The notes beneath the pieces were generated by a model that was given only the letters and a program-made list of their open reading frames with translations, was not told where the DNA came from and ran no database searches. This document shows positions 46,101-56,164 of a stretch of DNA of 64,000 nt, piece by piece; within the stretch, counting starts at the first letter, position 1; each line of letters opens with the position of its first letter. The position numbers were made by a program, and so were the translations under genes. The stretch is from NCBI GenBank assembly GCA_004764695.1, contig SMSO01000034.1, positions 2,550,501 to 2,614,500 of the forward strand, in the 5' to 3' direction. This stretch comes from Schizochytrium sp. TIO01. Its lineage: Eukaryota; Sar; Bigyra; Thraustochytrida; Thraustochytriidae.

Positions 46101-46889
46101 CGCCTCGGCATCTTTGATGATACTGGTCCAGAGATGATCAGCTGGGGCCAAGCATTGTCTATTTCTGCCTCCGACGTGGTGCCAATCGCAGTGTTTCGAT
46201 TTGATGAGCCGATTGACTGCACTGCGATTGAGCTCGCTGCCTCAATGACGAACTCCGAAGGACTGATTGCCGATATAGTGAACGTTTCGTGTTCTTCTTC
46301 GCTTATGGATCTGACAGTCATGCTTTCACTCGACGACACAGTAGACGCAAGTCAATGGCAGGATCAGCTTGTTACAATCACTCTAGAAGGTATTCAGGAC
46401 CTATATGGTAACGCATACACTGCTTCTGAGGCATGGTTTCGTCGTCGAATTCTTAGCTCGGAAGGTATTTCTGTAGATATCCAGAGCCTACCTTGGAGCA
46501 CCTCGAGTTCTTCGATCCGCTATCTTCCAACCGCAAGTGCGGTGAGTGAAATGGTTGCGAAGGCCAAGGCTAACGTTCTTCAAGGAGCATCGGCTGTGAC
46601 ATCGGCATACTATATCAGTTCTTCGGATGGTGATGGAGACGGCTCTGGCTCTTCCTCCGGGCTCTCGAAGAATAACAAAATCATCATTGGCGTCGTCATC
46701 GGCGTCCTTGCCGTTGCCGCGGTGCTCGGTGCGGCGTTCTTTTTAATGCGTCGCCGCGCGAATTCTACTGAGCCAGAGGACCGCATTGCAAATCAGGTCA
46801 ACAGGGACGAATCAGACACTGGCCGTCTTCACATCAAGTCTCTCAACCCATCTTTCCACCATGGAAAGGCCAATAATGATGAGCCCTAA
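43173..46889 (+). CDS. giant type I membrane protein, paralogue of the 2083-residue protein
   Basis: The protein has 1238 residues. A signal peptide (about 1-27, LLQGLGLAMLMTCSTAQ) is followed by a CNA-B or SdrD-like beta module (about 40-115: ITISGTVGFLFDG ... SSGTYALSGISVDSYLYLEL). A long beta-rich ectodomain with many N-glycosylation sites follows. It contains LLYLYAPPA, a CGGQTQC segment and an Ig-like FRFDEPIDCTAIELAAS segment, all with counterparts in the neighbouring 2083-residue protein. A Gly/Ser/Asp hinge precedes one membrane segment at about 1170-1192, and a short basic tail ends the protein. It lacks the PAN-like and Cys-rich N-terminal part of its paralogue. The pair is divergently arranged. 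Probably a surface adhesin or wall/scale-associated protein. Confidence 0.8.
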   Translation: MMGCGKKMAALLQGLGLAMLMTCSTAQSLRYEKLSIDTDKYITISGTVGFLFDGDETLCGESGVEVVAYNSSTGIEVARTSTDSSGTYALSGISVDSYLYLELSFSQHTFSPVDADYSDLFASPGRNVSESLSNVNIYDTTNSSFKFDAVATSCGFDIGDVDVVLTPGSCSSAWQRTVRKGYLVELPASTYDYTFTFYNESNAEDFFRYEFEQMSVVNLTNASLDWTLIYMPTPDLEITGVEGATLGPSNLSSCSNADYVIPSNGESLSVTGTASVSYYNDDLGTGGKCGIPTTFLLNLGITSPDTVLALGGSLYANGGSSMGDTCSSYSSQCQSSETRVSVGVDSYFAPPVESDTTLEDVSGLVSTIEVILNGTSTSIFSLTARASISVLQTGPALTYLDGSVFLYTAQWMQPLLYLYAPPAASGVSFASTAFQVPATITSELNAEMVNDTVGTSIESVSFTHFYEVFELNSGYDYSDTEASITQWVEANATSESGDLGIFTTYPIHIFQYTQVTYDIDSCTASTSSPVGIWHNSGYLVNTTVMTRKECEDKLNSQIAIIQTATNETTLNAAKLMRDQLLNILRDWDQDKLDSYGYPVDVSALVSANTVPSESSEIVIDSSLSFQDSATTPTTASPMTMLYSQDRSSSPYVKLLSTDSATDSVTLQFVENDSNDADSYVAAYSLKTQILMTDSSGDPVTIAVDTYISFEQDDETGDSLCLMTYRSPRSGTLRYDVCGGQTQCSSSLDATTRESFVLQKLTTPNSVLSSDAGTLMFAIDTTAMNSSETLDVTVGLDLSTDSSGLISFTLNGETFSEDNTVSLEIPGGSEQTVVVTYTRGDTDLLSTSGLISVTSTCSGGTSQTLPFTLNWVSSCPSIAWSGDLSEFGSTWTLTSQLPTLTLDYTLGSEDASSTTSLWAALYDGEGVAGEWFEISTSLETSSSLTIDAYSTNLESPKRYLFELRVTCSDGSETRSTRRLGIFDDTGPEMISWGQALSISASDVVPIAVFRFDEPIDCTAIELAASMTNSEGLIADIVNVSCSSSLMDLTVMLSLDDTVDASQWQDQLVTITLEGIQDLYGNAYTASEAWFRRRILSSEGISVDIQSLPWSTSSSSIRYLPTASAVSEMVAKAKANVLQGASAVTSAYYISSSDGDGDGSGSSSGLSKNNKIIIGVVIGVLAVAAVLGAAFFLMRRRANSTEPEDRIANQVNRDESDTGRLHIKSLNPSFHHGKANNDEP

Positions 46890-46972
46890 TTTAACTTTGT
46901 TGCATGAAAATATGTTATAGAAAAAATAAATCTTCGGTCTTGCAATGCTGATTCTGTTGTTTGTCTGCAATC

Positions 46973-47983
46973 CTACACGTCTTCTGCCTTGGCCTGTTGA
47001 GGGTTCTCTTCCGTTGTAGGCGGCTGTGTTGGCTCACTCTGTGTAATTACGATGGTGTCCCCACTTGAGCCAAGGTTGCCCTTGGGGACGCAAAATGTTA
47101 TTATAAAAGGCAATCCTAAAGCGAGAATCAAAAGCAAAGCTGCGCCTGCTTCCACGTGCCTACTTGAAATGAAAAGTTTTGTCGCAAAAATCCAAAGGAG
47201 GAAAGCGACGAAACAAAGAATCCAACCAAGAACAAAGATCAAACCGCGACATAGAACTGATCGTGTACCCCATATAGATAAGAGAAGGGTCACTGTAAAC
47301 ATGAAGATCGCCGTGTAAAGCGTAGGTCGCAATGCGTCAATCAAGGCACATTCTTGGGGTCCAGGAATGCTGATTCCAAGGTTCTGAAAGAGCTCAATCG
47401 TTGCCTGCCTAGTAGCGGAATTCCTTATAGTGCCACAGTATACGTTCCAGGTCACAGACTGGCCCGTATATGGAATGGTGCCAAATCCAAAATCTCCAGA
47501 AACGTCGATTTTCAGCCTCTGTATATTCGCCGAAAATTCAAGGGACAGTAAACTGTATGAGAAGGTCTCGTCGTACATTTCGATGACTCCAGACACGATA
47601 AGGCATAAAAACACAAGATAAATGGTACTTCTTAAGAACGCTCGAGGGTCTAGTTGGCCCTGTCCTCTGGAACTGTTTGCTTTGTAAATTTGCAGTAAAT
47701 TAAAACCTCGGTGGTCTGCTGAGCTATTGCCATCACCAGATGGAAAAGCCTGCTGAGCAACTAGTACTTGGTCTTTTTCAGAAGATTTGCATTGTCTCAC
47801 ACACAGCCAAATACCCCCTATGCAGATACCAAGAAGGCCAAAACCGATCAAAATCCAAACAAAGATCCATGCTCCAAAAGACATGCACGTATTACTATAC
47901 GCGATAAATCTATAGCAATACTCATCGTCTTCGATATATGTAGATGTTATAACGTCGCTTAATACACGCTGTGTAAGCATCAT
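46973..47983 (-). CDS. five-pass membrane protein, paralogue of the 48659-49817 gene
   Basis: The protein has 336 residues. A short extracytoplasmic N-terminus with three cysteines precedes TM1 (about 37-62). A cytosolic linker ends in the DPRAFLRST motif, then TM2 (about 118-138). A loop of about 80 residues contains DFGFGTIPYTGQSVTWNVYC and a conserved GISIPGPQECALID. Three closely spaced TMs (about 222-242, 250-272 and 280-302) and a Pro/Gln/Glu-rich tail ending in AEDV complete it. The same order appears in the next gene. I recognise no family; the general form resembles SUR7/claudin-like proteins, but the signature is not met. Same strand and 0.7 kb from its paralogue, so it probably arose by tandem duplication. 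Confidence 0.75.
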   Translation of the reverse strand: MMLTQRVLSDVITSTYIEDDEYCYRFIAYSNTCMSFGAWIFVWILIGFGLLGICIGGIWLCVRQCKSSEKDQVLVAQQAFPSGDGNSSADHRGFNLLQIYKANSSRGQGQLDPRAFLRSTIYLVFLCLIVSGVIEMYDETFSYSLLSLEFSANIQRLKIDVSGDFGFGTIPYTGQSVTWNVYCGTIRNSATRQATIELFQNLGISIPGPQECALIDALRPTLYTAIFMFTVTLLLSIWGTRSVLCRGLIFVLGWILCFVAFLLWIFATKLFISSRHVEAGAALLLILALGLPFIITFCVPKGNLGSSGDTIVITQSEPTQPPTTEENPQQAKAEDV

Positions 47984-48658
47984 GCCAGTTGCTCTTCTTT
48001 CCCAGAGCCAGATAGTTACCTTTGAGGATCAGGGTTTGCTGACTGGCCAATCCATGTTCGAGGAGATCTTCATGCAAGCAAGACTGACTGACAGGGGAGG
48101 TTGGGTGGGAGTGGGTCATGTCTTCCTTTGATACAGTACTTGGAACCTAACCAAGCTTGCCTAATAGAATCCTACTAGAGGATTTGGCCAAGTACACACA
48201 TTTTGTCTCTTCTTTCTTCCTGTCCTCGCAATCCATTTTTTTAAATAGTTATTGAAAATCAAGAGCGTCGCCGCTTCCTACCAGTGGCGCGCGAAGTGGA
48301 TGAATATTGTTCAGGAAAACCTGGGCACGCAATAGATATACTCGGACATCACGGCAGCACCAAAGTCAAGCTGGAGGTACCGAACCGACGTCGCATCAAT
48401 TTTCCATGAATCTCTTGTTTCCTAACAGGGAGACCTCTTGTCAGCAAATCGAAGAAAGCGAAACTTCATAACTTAATGCGCACGTGCACACTTCTTACAG
48501 TCAGTGGTGATGGGAAAGAATCAAACAAAAGTTGTACTAGTACTAGATAGTGCTTCCTCAAGAAGTAAGGTATAGAGCACCCCTTGGTAGTGCAAAACAG
48601 AAACAGATTGGATATTTTATTAATGATTGGGAGAAAACAAAATGAGACTGATAGGAAC
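47984..48658. other. spacer between tandem paralogues
   Basis: About 675 bp without a supported gene. It holds the promoter of the 47983 gene and the 3' end of the next. No repeat found. Confidence 0.45.
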
Positions 48659-49817
48659 TTAGACGTTCTCAGTCTTAGCCATCTGGGGCTGTTCTGTGGC
48701 TGTGGCTGGCTGCTGAGGGGACTGCTGATTGATGATAATTGTTGTGATTCTGGATTGCTTGCGGTCCCGATCAGGGATGCAGCACGTGAGGATGAAGGGA
48801 ACTCCCACTGCAATTGCCAGAAGAATTCCAAGACCGGCCTGCATGCTATCGGTAGAGAAAGAAGCAGGCCCGATGGCGTAGTTCCAGAGAACTAAAGCCA
48901 CGATGCTGAAGACCCAGCCGAGGAAGAAGAAGAAGCCGCGAGAGCAGATAGAGAGAACACCCCACAACGAGAAGACAAAGCCCAACGCGAACATGCTAAG
49001 AGCAGTGTAAATCATGGCATTCATTGTCTTAATCTGATCGCATTGGTGTAGCCCAGGAATAAGGATACCAGCTTGACGCATTGCCTCTATAACGACATCA
49101 TACTTTGCAATGCCTTCGCAATAGTCGTCCCAGGTAATCGAATAACCTACTAGTGGAAAGCTTCCAAACGTCGAAGTACCTGAAAGCTCGATCTGCAACT
49201 CTTGGGTGCTAGCAGAGACTTCAACCTCCAAAGCCAAATACTGGTAAGTGATGACACTCATCTCAACAGCAGCAGAGGCAATTAAAGCAAGACATACAAT
49301 GAACAAAGAGCTCCGTGTAAGACCGCGAGGATCGGGCTTAAACGACATCAGACCCTCTTTGGAATATACACCTTGGTATACTTGCGTTACGCTAAATGGC
49401 TGATGAGTAGCTTGGCCATCCTCAGCAACAGTTGCTACGGCGAGAGCTTCATTCTTTTTTTTGATTTTGAATTGCGCGTACACAGCAAAAGATCAGGCAG
49501 CCTAATACCAGAAGAACTATCACACCAATGCCGCAGTAAATGCCATAGAAAGCAGCTTTAGAAAAGCATGTCGTTGATTCTCTAGTGAGTACATAACATT
49601 CTGGGGCAGAATATGTGCTCGAATATGTGCTCGGTGCTGACGTAGTTATCGTAGTACCTGAAGTGCCTGAAGTACAAGTGCATGACTGATAAGTTGAAGT
49701 ACAGATGGAAGACACAATTTCGTCAGCGGAACCACAAACATCAACGCAACATTGTGCTGTACCAAAGCCCCAAAGACTGGCAAGAATTGCAATAGCAAGT
49801 ATAAGCTGGCAATGCAT
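48659..49817 (-). CDS. five-pass membrane protein with apparent frameshift in a poly-A run
   Basis: Two frames join here: 49817-49449 encodes a signal peptide (LILAIAILASLWGFGTA), a Cys/Ser/Thr-rich ectodomain and TM1. The overlapping frame down to 48659 encodes the rest. The break lies in a run of eight A on the coding strand (eight T at 49455-49462). One base fewer would connect ...RAIQNQKK to NEALAVATV without loss. The downstream part matches the 46973-47983 protein throughout: DPRGLTRSS, LALEVEVS, FGSFPLVGYSITWDDYC, GILIPGLHQC, three terminal TMs and a KTENV tail. The full product would be about 385 residues. Causes could be a homopolymer sequencing error, a true mutation or programmed slippage. 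An internal GTG or ATG start could also serve the second frame. Confidence 0.7.
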
Positions 49818-51019
49818 GTTTTTTAATTACCTAGGCTTTCAAATTCCGAGTTAAGGTTTTGCTGACAAGGTTTTGCTCGCATTGTGCATCTTCTAATGGA
49901 AATACTACTTCAAACCTCCCTTCGTACCTAGAAGACAGTAGCTCGCGCGTGCACCAATCAAGCAGACTGAATAAGTTTTCGCGAAACCACCAAGGTTGAG
50001 CTTAGCAGCAGCATTACTAGAGGTTGGAGTAGTAGATACTCTAAATTCTAAAATCTTATTCATCTTTGGTAGTTTGTAGTTTGGACTCCTCGAAACGACC
50101 AGGTACTTCTAGCTTTATATGATACTCAGAAAACTTCATGAATGAGACTAAATGTTAAGGATGGCTAAATTGCGTACCTCAGGACGTGTCCGTATCACTG
50201 AATATTTGCACACGTGATGAAAATGACTGCACTCGCAAGATCTTTCATTCATTCATTCATTCATTCGACCAAGCTGGGTAGGTATCTGTTTAGATTAATT
50301 TAGTCATACTTAATGTAGGCCTGCAAAGGTGGGTAGCACACATTTCCATCTTTCCCTATTATCTGAAGTCTCTGACCAATCTACCTCCGAACATTCCTCA
50401 ACAATTCTGAATCTACTTTCATTATCTCTAGGGGAGCCAGATTTCTCAATGCAGCTCGTGCTAAGGTTGTTTTTGGCTTGTCTGGCCTCAAGCATACTCT
50501 CATTCAAAAATTTGAAGGTATATTTACAGTCTGAATTCTATGCGCTCTGTGTTTTAAAAAGAACTTTCAAGGGCCCTGCATTTTGAGTGGTCGCGCTAGC
50601 GCCAGCCACGATTTTGAAAGCTTCTGTTACTTTCCTCCAATCACCGTTTAACTAAAAAATTAGTAATAGCTACTAGCAATTGGGGTAGGTAAGCAAGTAA
50701 CAGGTACTTCGTGACTTCCAAAAATCCGTGCACACATTATCAATCAACTGTGACTGGATGGCGCGTTACGATCTTGTACATGTGCAGAGAAAAGTGGATC
50801 ATCGAGATGAAACTACTATCCTAAGAATGTTAGACTCAGACGTCTGAAGTCAAATCGCAGACGAGTATTAGATTTAGTCGCGCCTACCTTTCTCCGCATT
50901 GGACAAGGGGCCTGGAAGCCGGCCTGGTCTGCGTGTCCGTAAAGTGCTTGGTTAAAAGTAAAGTTGCAGTTCTTTTCGCATGACAATGGGAAGAAGTTAG
51001 AGGTTCCTCCCTAAAGAGC
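49818..51019. other. 1.2-kb interval without supported genes
   Basis: Contains the CATT microsatellite at 50244-50266. Short frames on both strands look like chance. Confidence 0.45.
50244..50266. repeat. CATT tetranucleotide repeat
   Basis: Between five and six CATT units in non-coding DNA. Confidence 0.9.
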
Positions 51020-54000
51020 TCATCCGGGCTGGAAAGACTCGCGCCTGGCGATAACCCCGCCGACCTCGCGAGCTGAGACAGAGGCGGATCGCTTGCTGCG
51101 CTTTTCTGCCTTTTCAGCCTTGGTGAGGTATAAAATAGACGTCTCCGAGGTGCCGTACACGCAAAAGTACATTTTTGGGCCGAAAATAAATCCCAAAGTA
51201 GACAAATCGTTGAGGAAAATTGCCAAGGAACGTAGAAACAAATAGTTTTCAGAGCTGGAGGAGGTAAGGGTGATAAGAGGAATAGCCACCAAGAGGACTT
51301 GAAGATTGCATAGCATCGCAAAGCTGAGGTATTTCGTTTCAGCGAAAAGTCCGCTCACACGGCGGCACACGTAACTCAAATAAGCACCGTAGAGCAATAG
51401 GATAAGATGGTAGCCTGCAAGTAATCCCACGAAGGTCACTGCAGAGTCGCTCTTGCAGTAGCCGTCATATGGATTGTCTTCGGGACGAACAAATACCACT
51501 GGACTGACCACGGCCCATAAAAGGAGCAGAAATACCTCTACAGAGAGTAGTCCAATTAGATAGGAGATCGTCACACGTGTTGAGATTCCGGTTGGAGCTT
51601 TGCTTGCGATGACACTGTGAAAAACCTTGCTAACGCGCTGGAGCTTTACAATCATTGCACAGTAGGTTAGTGTAAACCCCACTCCATATAGCCACGGTTG
51701 CACTTTGCACGCGGCATCGGCAGAGCTATTTCCACCTGAAGCATTCGCTGGAATACCTTGAGCATCGTCGTTGGCCATAGCAAAAAGTGTTGAAGAAGAA
51801 ATAATTGCACCGAGAGCAACAATCATAAGCAAAAGCGGTTGTGCGGCTTTAATGACAACGTCCTTCCGAAGATAAAAAACCCAGCCCATGCAAATAGTAC
51901 CTACCAAAACATTTACAGCACCTAGAAAGCGTGCAATAATCTTGTAAGTATGCATTCCAGTTTTGTCTGCATCAAGACTGCAACTCATTTCGTACACGAC
52001 AGTGGGTGTTGATTGGCAAGTTTGGTTATCAGACGCCTTACTATACGACACAGCATAGTAAAACTCGCAAGAACACATCGCATGTTGATCTCCAACCCCA
52101 GGCACACAGTATGCGTTAGAAGGACAATCATCATCACCTGCACAAACTGGCGGGGCCTCGATCTCATGAAACATAGACATAACATAATAGGTTTCTTCGA
52201 TACCAGAACTTGAGAGTTTTTGCAACGCGAGAACAAAAATATTCCGTTGTTCTTGGCCGCTTGATGATGCTGCTTCATTCCATGCAATTTGTAAAAATCC
52301 ACCGCCAACTTCGAATGCTGCATCGCGTAAAAGACTATAAAAGTCACTTCCTAATGACGAAACCGCATGGACTTGTTGCACGAATGACATATAATCTTGT
52401 GCGTTAGAGATATTCCATGTTCCAAGATCTGTGTGGTCACCATGAGCGATAAGTTCAAAGTTTCCATTCAGCACAATTGGGTAGAAATCGGGTTTTACAT
52501 AGAGCTCTCCGGCATTTATGTCATCCAAAACGCTCTGTATGTTACTTGCAAGCTGCATTCGTGCCACTACATCCCCAACAATAGCCTTGACGTTTTGCTC
52601 TGCGCAAGGAGCATTATATTGTGCACTACAAGCTTCATCGACAGGGGCTCGGGTGTGATTATAACCTGTAAGAAGGAAGAAATCCATCGAACCTTTTGTG
52701 ACTTTACGTACAATCGCGACATATCCAGCATTGCTACGCGAATTTGAAGAATCAACATTCACAGGCAATAGTACCCAGCCACCGCCCTCATCTGCGATTT
52801 TTCTAATATTCGTAAGCACACTCGTGAGGTCGGTAACATCAATACCGCGTACCGCGAAAGCAGCACTAGATGAGCCCCCAATTGTCGTTGGATCGACACT
52901 ATCGCTCTCGACCAAGTATTCCTCATATGATACCAAGAGGATACCAAAACCACCGTCCATTCGGAAATCTTCTCCATTTGCTAACTTTGCGAAAACGTCG
53001 CTGGTAGCATTGCTGATCAAGAGCTCTACTTCTGCATGTGCGCTTAATGTTGCAACATTACCAATTGCGCATGGCGCATTTGTTGATGCGGAGCATGTAC
53101 TACAAAGTGCACCCTTCACCGAGGGGTCACGAACATGCTGAAAAGCGGAACCCACAAAATACTTGACCCCGAATCGTTCAAATCCGGAAACAAAGGACAC
53201 TGTCATTGGAAATGACACCCCGAGCTGGCCACTGAAATTAAAAGCAACCCAACCTCCTCCCTGGAGAGCGGTGTTAGCAAAGGCTGCTTGATGAGTTGAG
53301 AGCTCGTCACTATCACTCACATTTAGGATTGTGCGCATGAATTCATCATGGGACAGCCCGATCAAACTCCTATAAATTGACGCTAGTACGAGCTCATCAG
53401 AGTGAAGCTCTTCCGCAAAAACGCTCCAATGCCCTTGATACAGAGACGTATCAACTGGATAAGAAATTTCAAGCCAAAGTTCACGAAGTTTTGCAGAAGT
53501 TGTTGCTGCCATGCCTCTACTCAGAGCATTTCCAACAAGGGAACGCACATTCTTAATGCTACATAAGCGATTTACATCTTTGGGGCACAGATCTGTATCA
53601 AATCTTGGAAGACTTCGTTTCGCAAGGGCTGAGAGTACTATAAAACTTTGCCCGGTACCTTCACTTGTAATTTGAGATGCATACCCCCAGTGCGTCACAG
53701 GCTCAAGCGGTCTATCTTCCGAGGTGTAGACAAATGTGAACCAACCGTCGTTTTCATCCTGGGCAACTTCGGCAATACGATCTACAATTAACGACTGATT
53801 AAAGCACACAGTATAATACTTGGCAATGCTCGCCATATTCATTCCATTCAGAGCTATGTCCCGCCCATTTGCGAGAAGCTGGTTTGATGTTGCATCGAAA
53901 ATGTACGGCGAAAATCCAAAGGCACCTTGTGGGTTATTTTCCTGCTCATTTGTTTGGTTTAGAATATTTTGTATAGCGCTTTCATTTGCAGCACTCGTGA

Positions 54001-54202
54001 GTTCCTTACTGAGCTTGTTTACAAGCCGATAGACGAGATCAAAAGAACACTGTGTTGCATAAGCTGCAGTACAGGCAGGGTAGACTGGTGAGCTTCCATC
54101 ATCGAGCAAGCGTACAGGCCGTGCGCCAGTTGCAGGCCATGACAAGGTCCCAAACAGTACCGACAGCACCAATAGCGCGGCAAGTGGAACGACCTTCGAC
54201 AT
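51020..54202 (-). CDS. class C-type GPCR with four tandem sensor-like extracellular repeats
   Basis: The protein has 1060 residues. A signal peptide (about 1-26) is followed by ARPVRLLDDG. Four ectodomain repeats of about 155 residues start at about 43, 206, 367 and 524, each with a C-x7-C pair (CTAAYATQC, CPKDVNRLC, CSASTNAPC, CSAQYNAPC). The repeats share GGGWV/DGWFTF and a closing (Y/F)xxGxxxHxRxP-type segment and resemble single-Cache sensor modules, although assignment is tentative. An EGF-like CAGDDDCPSNAYC segment lies at about 686-730. Seven membrane segments occupy 748-1018. The TM7 motif FGPKMYFCVYG matches the F-x-PK motif of class C (7tm_3, GABA-B/mGlu-like) receptors. The short basic tail is Ser-rich. 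It probably senses an extracellular ligand and signals through G proteins. A paralogue begins at 63576 in the opposite orientation. Confidence 0.85.
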   Translation of the reverse strand: MSKVVPLAALLVLSVLFGTLSWPATGARPVRLLDDGSSPVYPACTAAYATQCSFDLVYRLVNKLSKELTSAANESAIQNILNQTNEQENNPQGAFGFSPYIFDATSNQLLANGRDIALNGMNMASIAKYYTVCFNQSLIVDRIAEVAQDENDGWFTFVYTSEDRPLEPVTHWGYASQITSEGTGQSFIVLSALAKRSLPRFDTDLCPKDVNRLCSIKNVRSLVGNALSRGMAATTSAKLRELWLEISYPVDTSLYQGHWSVFAEELHSDELVLASIYRSLIGLSHDEFMRTILNVSDSDELSTHQAAFANTALQGGGWVAFNFSGQLGVSFPMTVSFVSGFERFGVKYFVGSAFQHVRDPSVKGALCSTCSASTNAPCAIGNVATLSAHAEVELLISNATSDVFAKLANGEDFRMDGGFGILLVSYEEYLVESDSVDPTTIGGSSSAAFAVRGIDVTDLTSVLTNIRKIADEGGGWVLLPVNVDSSNSRSNAGYVAIVRKVTKGSMDFFLLTGYNHTRAPVDEACSAQYNAPCAEQNVKAIVGDVVARMQLASNIQSVLDDINAGELYVKPDFYPIVLNGNFELIAHGDHTDLGTWNISNAQDYMSFVQQVHAVSSLGSDFYSLLRDAAFEVGGGFLQIAWNEAASSSGQEQRNIFVLALQKLSSSGIEETYYVMSMFHEIEAPPVCAGDDDCPSNAYCVPGVGDQHAMCSCEFYYAVSYSKASDNQTCQSTPTVVYEMSCSLDADKTGMHTYKIIARFLGAVNVLVGTICMGWVFYLRKDVVIKAAQPLLLMIVALGAIISSSTLFAMANDDAQGIPANASGGNSSADAACKVQPWLYGVGFTLTYCAMIVKLQRVSKVFHSVIASKAPTGISTRVTISYLIGLLSVEVFLLLLWAVVSPVVFVRPEDNPYDGYCKSDSAVTFVGLLAGYHLILLLYGAYLSYVCRRVSGLFAETKYLSFAMLCNLQVLLVAIPLITLTSSSSENYLFLRSLAIFLNDLSTLGFIFGPKMYFCVYGTSETSILYLTKAEKAEKRSKRSASVSAREVGGVIARRESFQPG

Positions 54203-56164
54203 GCCTCTTTTTATCCTTGTTGCACAACCATTTCAAATCTGAATATGAATGAGCTCTTCGCATTTTCACCTTCACACATCAAAACAAATGTAACAACGGC
54301 ACCGGGGGAGGTGCCAAAATCAAACACTATAGTAAATTGTAAAAGTATAGAAAAAGAACCAGATGGTTCCTTCTTTGTTATTGTTTATTCTACAAAGTTA
54401 CATTGGGAACTGATGCGCTTCTTTTGACATTCTAAGCAGCGCTCTTGGTCAAACCCGCTCATGAATAAGTAAACGTCATCATCTTGCTCAGTTTTGACCA
54501 AACTCTCTTTTTATACGCTACACTCTATTTGCGTGACGAGTCTCTGATCTCGACAAATGGGTTCACTGACTGTATTCATTGTGTAGTGATCCGGTTTATC
54601 TGTGCAGATAGGTTTACTTTTGTGTAGCCGTTACAAAATGTAAGGGTTCTTGTAAAACCTCGAGCAAAGTAAACCCTAGGTGGTTTTAGGCGGCTAATGT
54701 TCCAGCACTCGAAAACTGAGACACTTCAAGTTCCGGTTCTAGAAAAGTTGCATAGCGAGCTGGCGAAAGATGTTGAAGTCGGCCTTCGGGCAGGAGTACT
54801 TGTACGTTTACAAAAATGCTTAGTAATGTACCTACATTATATGGGGTGTACGGTGTGAATTAAAAATTCTCTTATTCTGTTAATATTATATTTTACTAAA
54901 GGACAAGGGAAAATATAAATATATGTATATATGGAGCCTTTTTGCGAAGAACATCGAATCAAGAAGACACATGGTTGTCACTTCTATAATACCACCTTTT
55001 GAACTTATTGAGGATCGCTGGAAGTTGTGACTCTCTCAAACGATAAGATGTATGAGATAAAAGGTCACAGTGTTTGCAAATCGCTATACTATTGGATGTG
55101 TCTACACGCTCTGCATGACTGTGTTTAGGGAGAAAACAAACCCGATGACTCTGATCTACTAGAATTCTCAGGCCTTGAAGAGATGCTTTCATATTCAGTA
55201 ATTCTATTAAATGAAGCAACTTTTTTGGCGCAGTCGGACCATTTTGGCTAGGCCTAGGGCTCGATTCAGCAGGAAGCACCGCATGAAGCACCGCATGAAG
55301 CACCGCATGAATCACAGGCACATGTGTTCAAACGACTAACGTGAATTTGTAAACGCTTTGCTTTCCTGATAATAAGGATTATAGCACGGTATCGTAAATA
55401 TCTGAGCATCCCAAGCGACTAAGAAGACTATTATCACGTTATTGCCTCAAGTATTTACAATAATGTCGAGATTTTGCAATATTGGGGTTTCATTGGCTAG
55501 CATGATTGTTTACCTTGGATGTATCTGTGTACTCCAGCAGACCTATCTTTACTTTCCCCATAGTTTTTCAATCACAAGTTTCTAATTCAATATGGGACTT
55601 TTTTTTTTTGCAATCCCAATAATTGGGAAACTACTCATCCGTTCAAGTCTTGCGATTGAAGCAACACTCAAGTTTGAGCATCCCAGATTCCTGTAAGGAA
55701 CAAGACTAGCAATGAAATGAACTGGTGGGAAACTAACTCTCTTTACTTTTTAAAACTACTACATTCAGAGTTCTTGTCATCTCTCGTTCGATAATGTTCC
55801 GAATTTAACCAGTTCAATGAAGAATGCATTCAACAAAACTCAAGGCTTCGTTGAGATGGTGTCAAACTGCTCTCGCACATGGCAATCGAACGCAGCCAGA
55901 CTTGTCTCAGGCAAAAGTGATTTTCTGCTATTGGCTACATACCAACGCCTCAACTCAAGGTCAGCCATCGAGACAAGTTTAATTGGAACAATCGAAAATT
56001 AAGAAAGGATCCCAAAGAAGGTTAATGAGCAGAACAAAAATTATAACATCGGTGGTACGAATAGTAAGGGGTATTTTCTAGTATCAACATTAGCCTCAAA
56101 CATGTAAAGAGACAGTCATACATGCAGGAGGGTGATAGACAACATATGGTGACGAAGGGAGTGT
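54203..56164. other. 2-kb gene-poor interval
   Basis: Contains the receptor promoter region, AT-rich tracts near 54870-54930 and the 12-bp tandem repeat at 55273-55308. The frames seen are short and without domain character. Confidence 0.45.
55273..55308. repeat. 12-bp tandem repeat, three units
   Basis: GAAGCACCGCAT occurs three times in direct succession, followed by a degraded unit. Confidence 0.85.

Noticed and set aside
54959-55321. 120-codon minus-strand frame starting in the 12-bp tandem repeat
   Set aside because: Its first residues are just the translated repeat and the remainder has no domain character.
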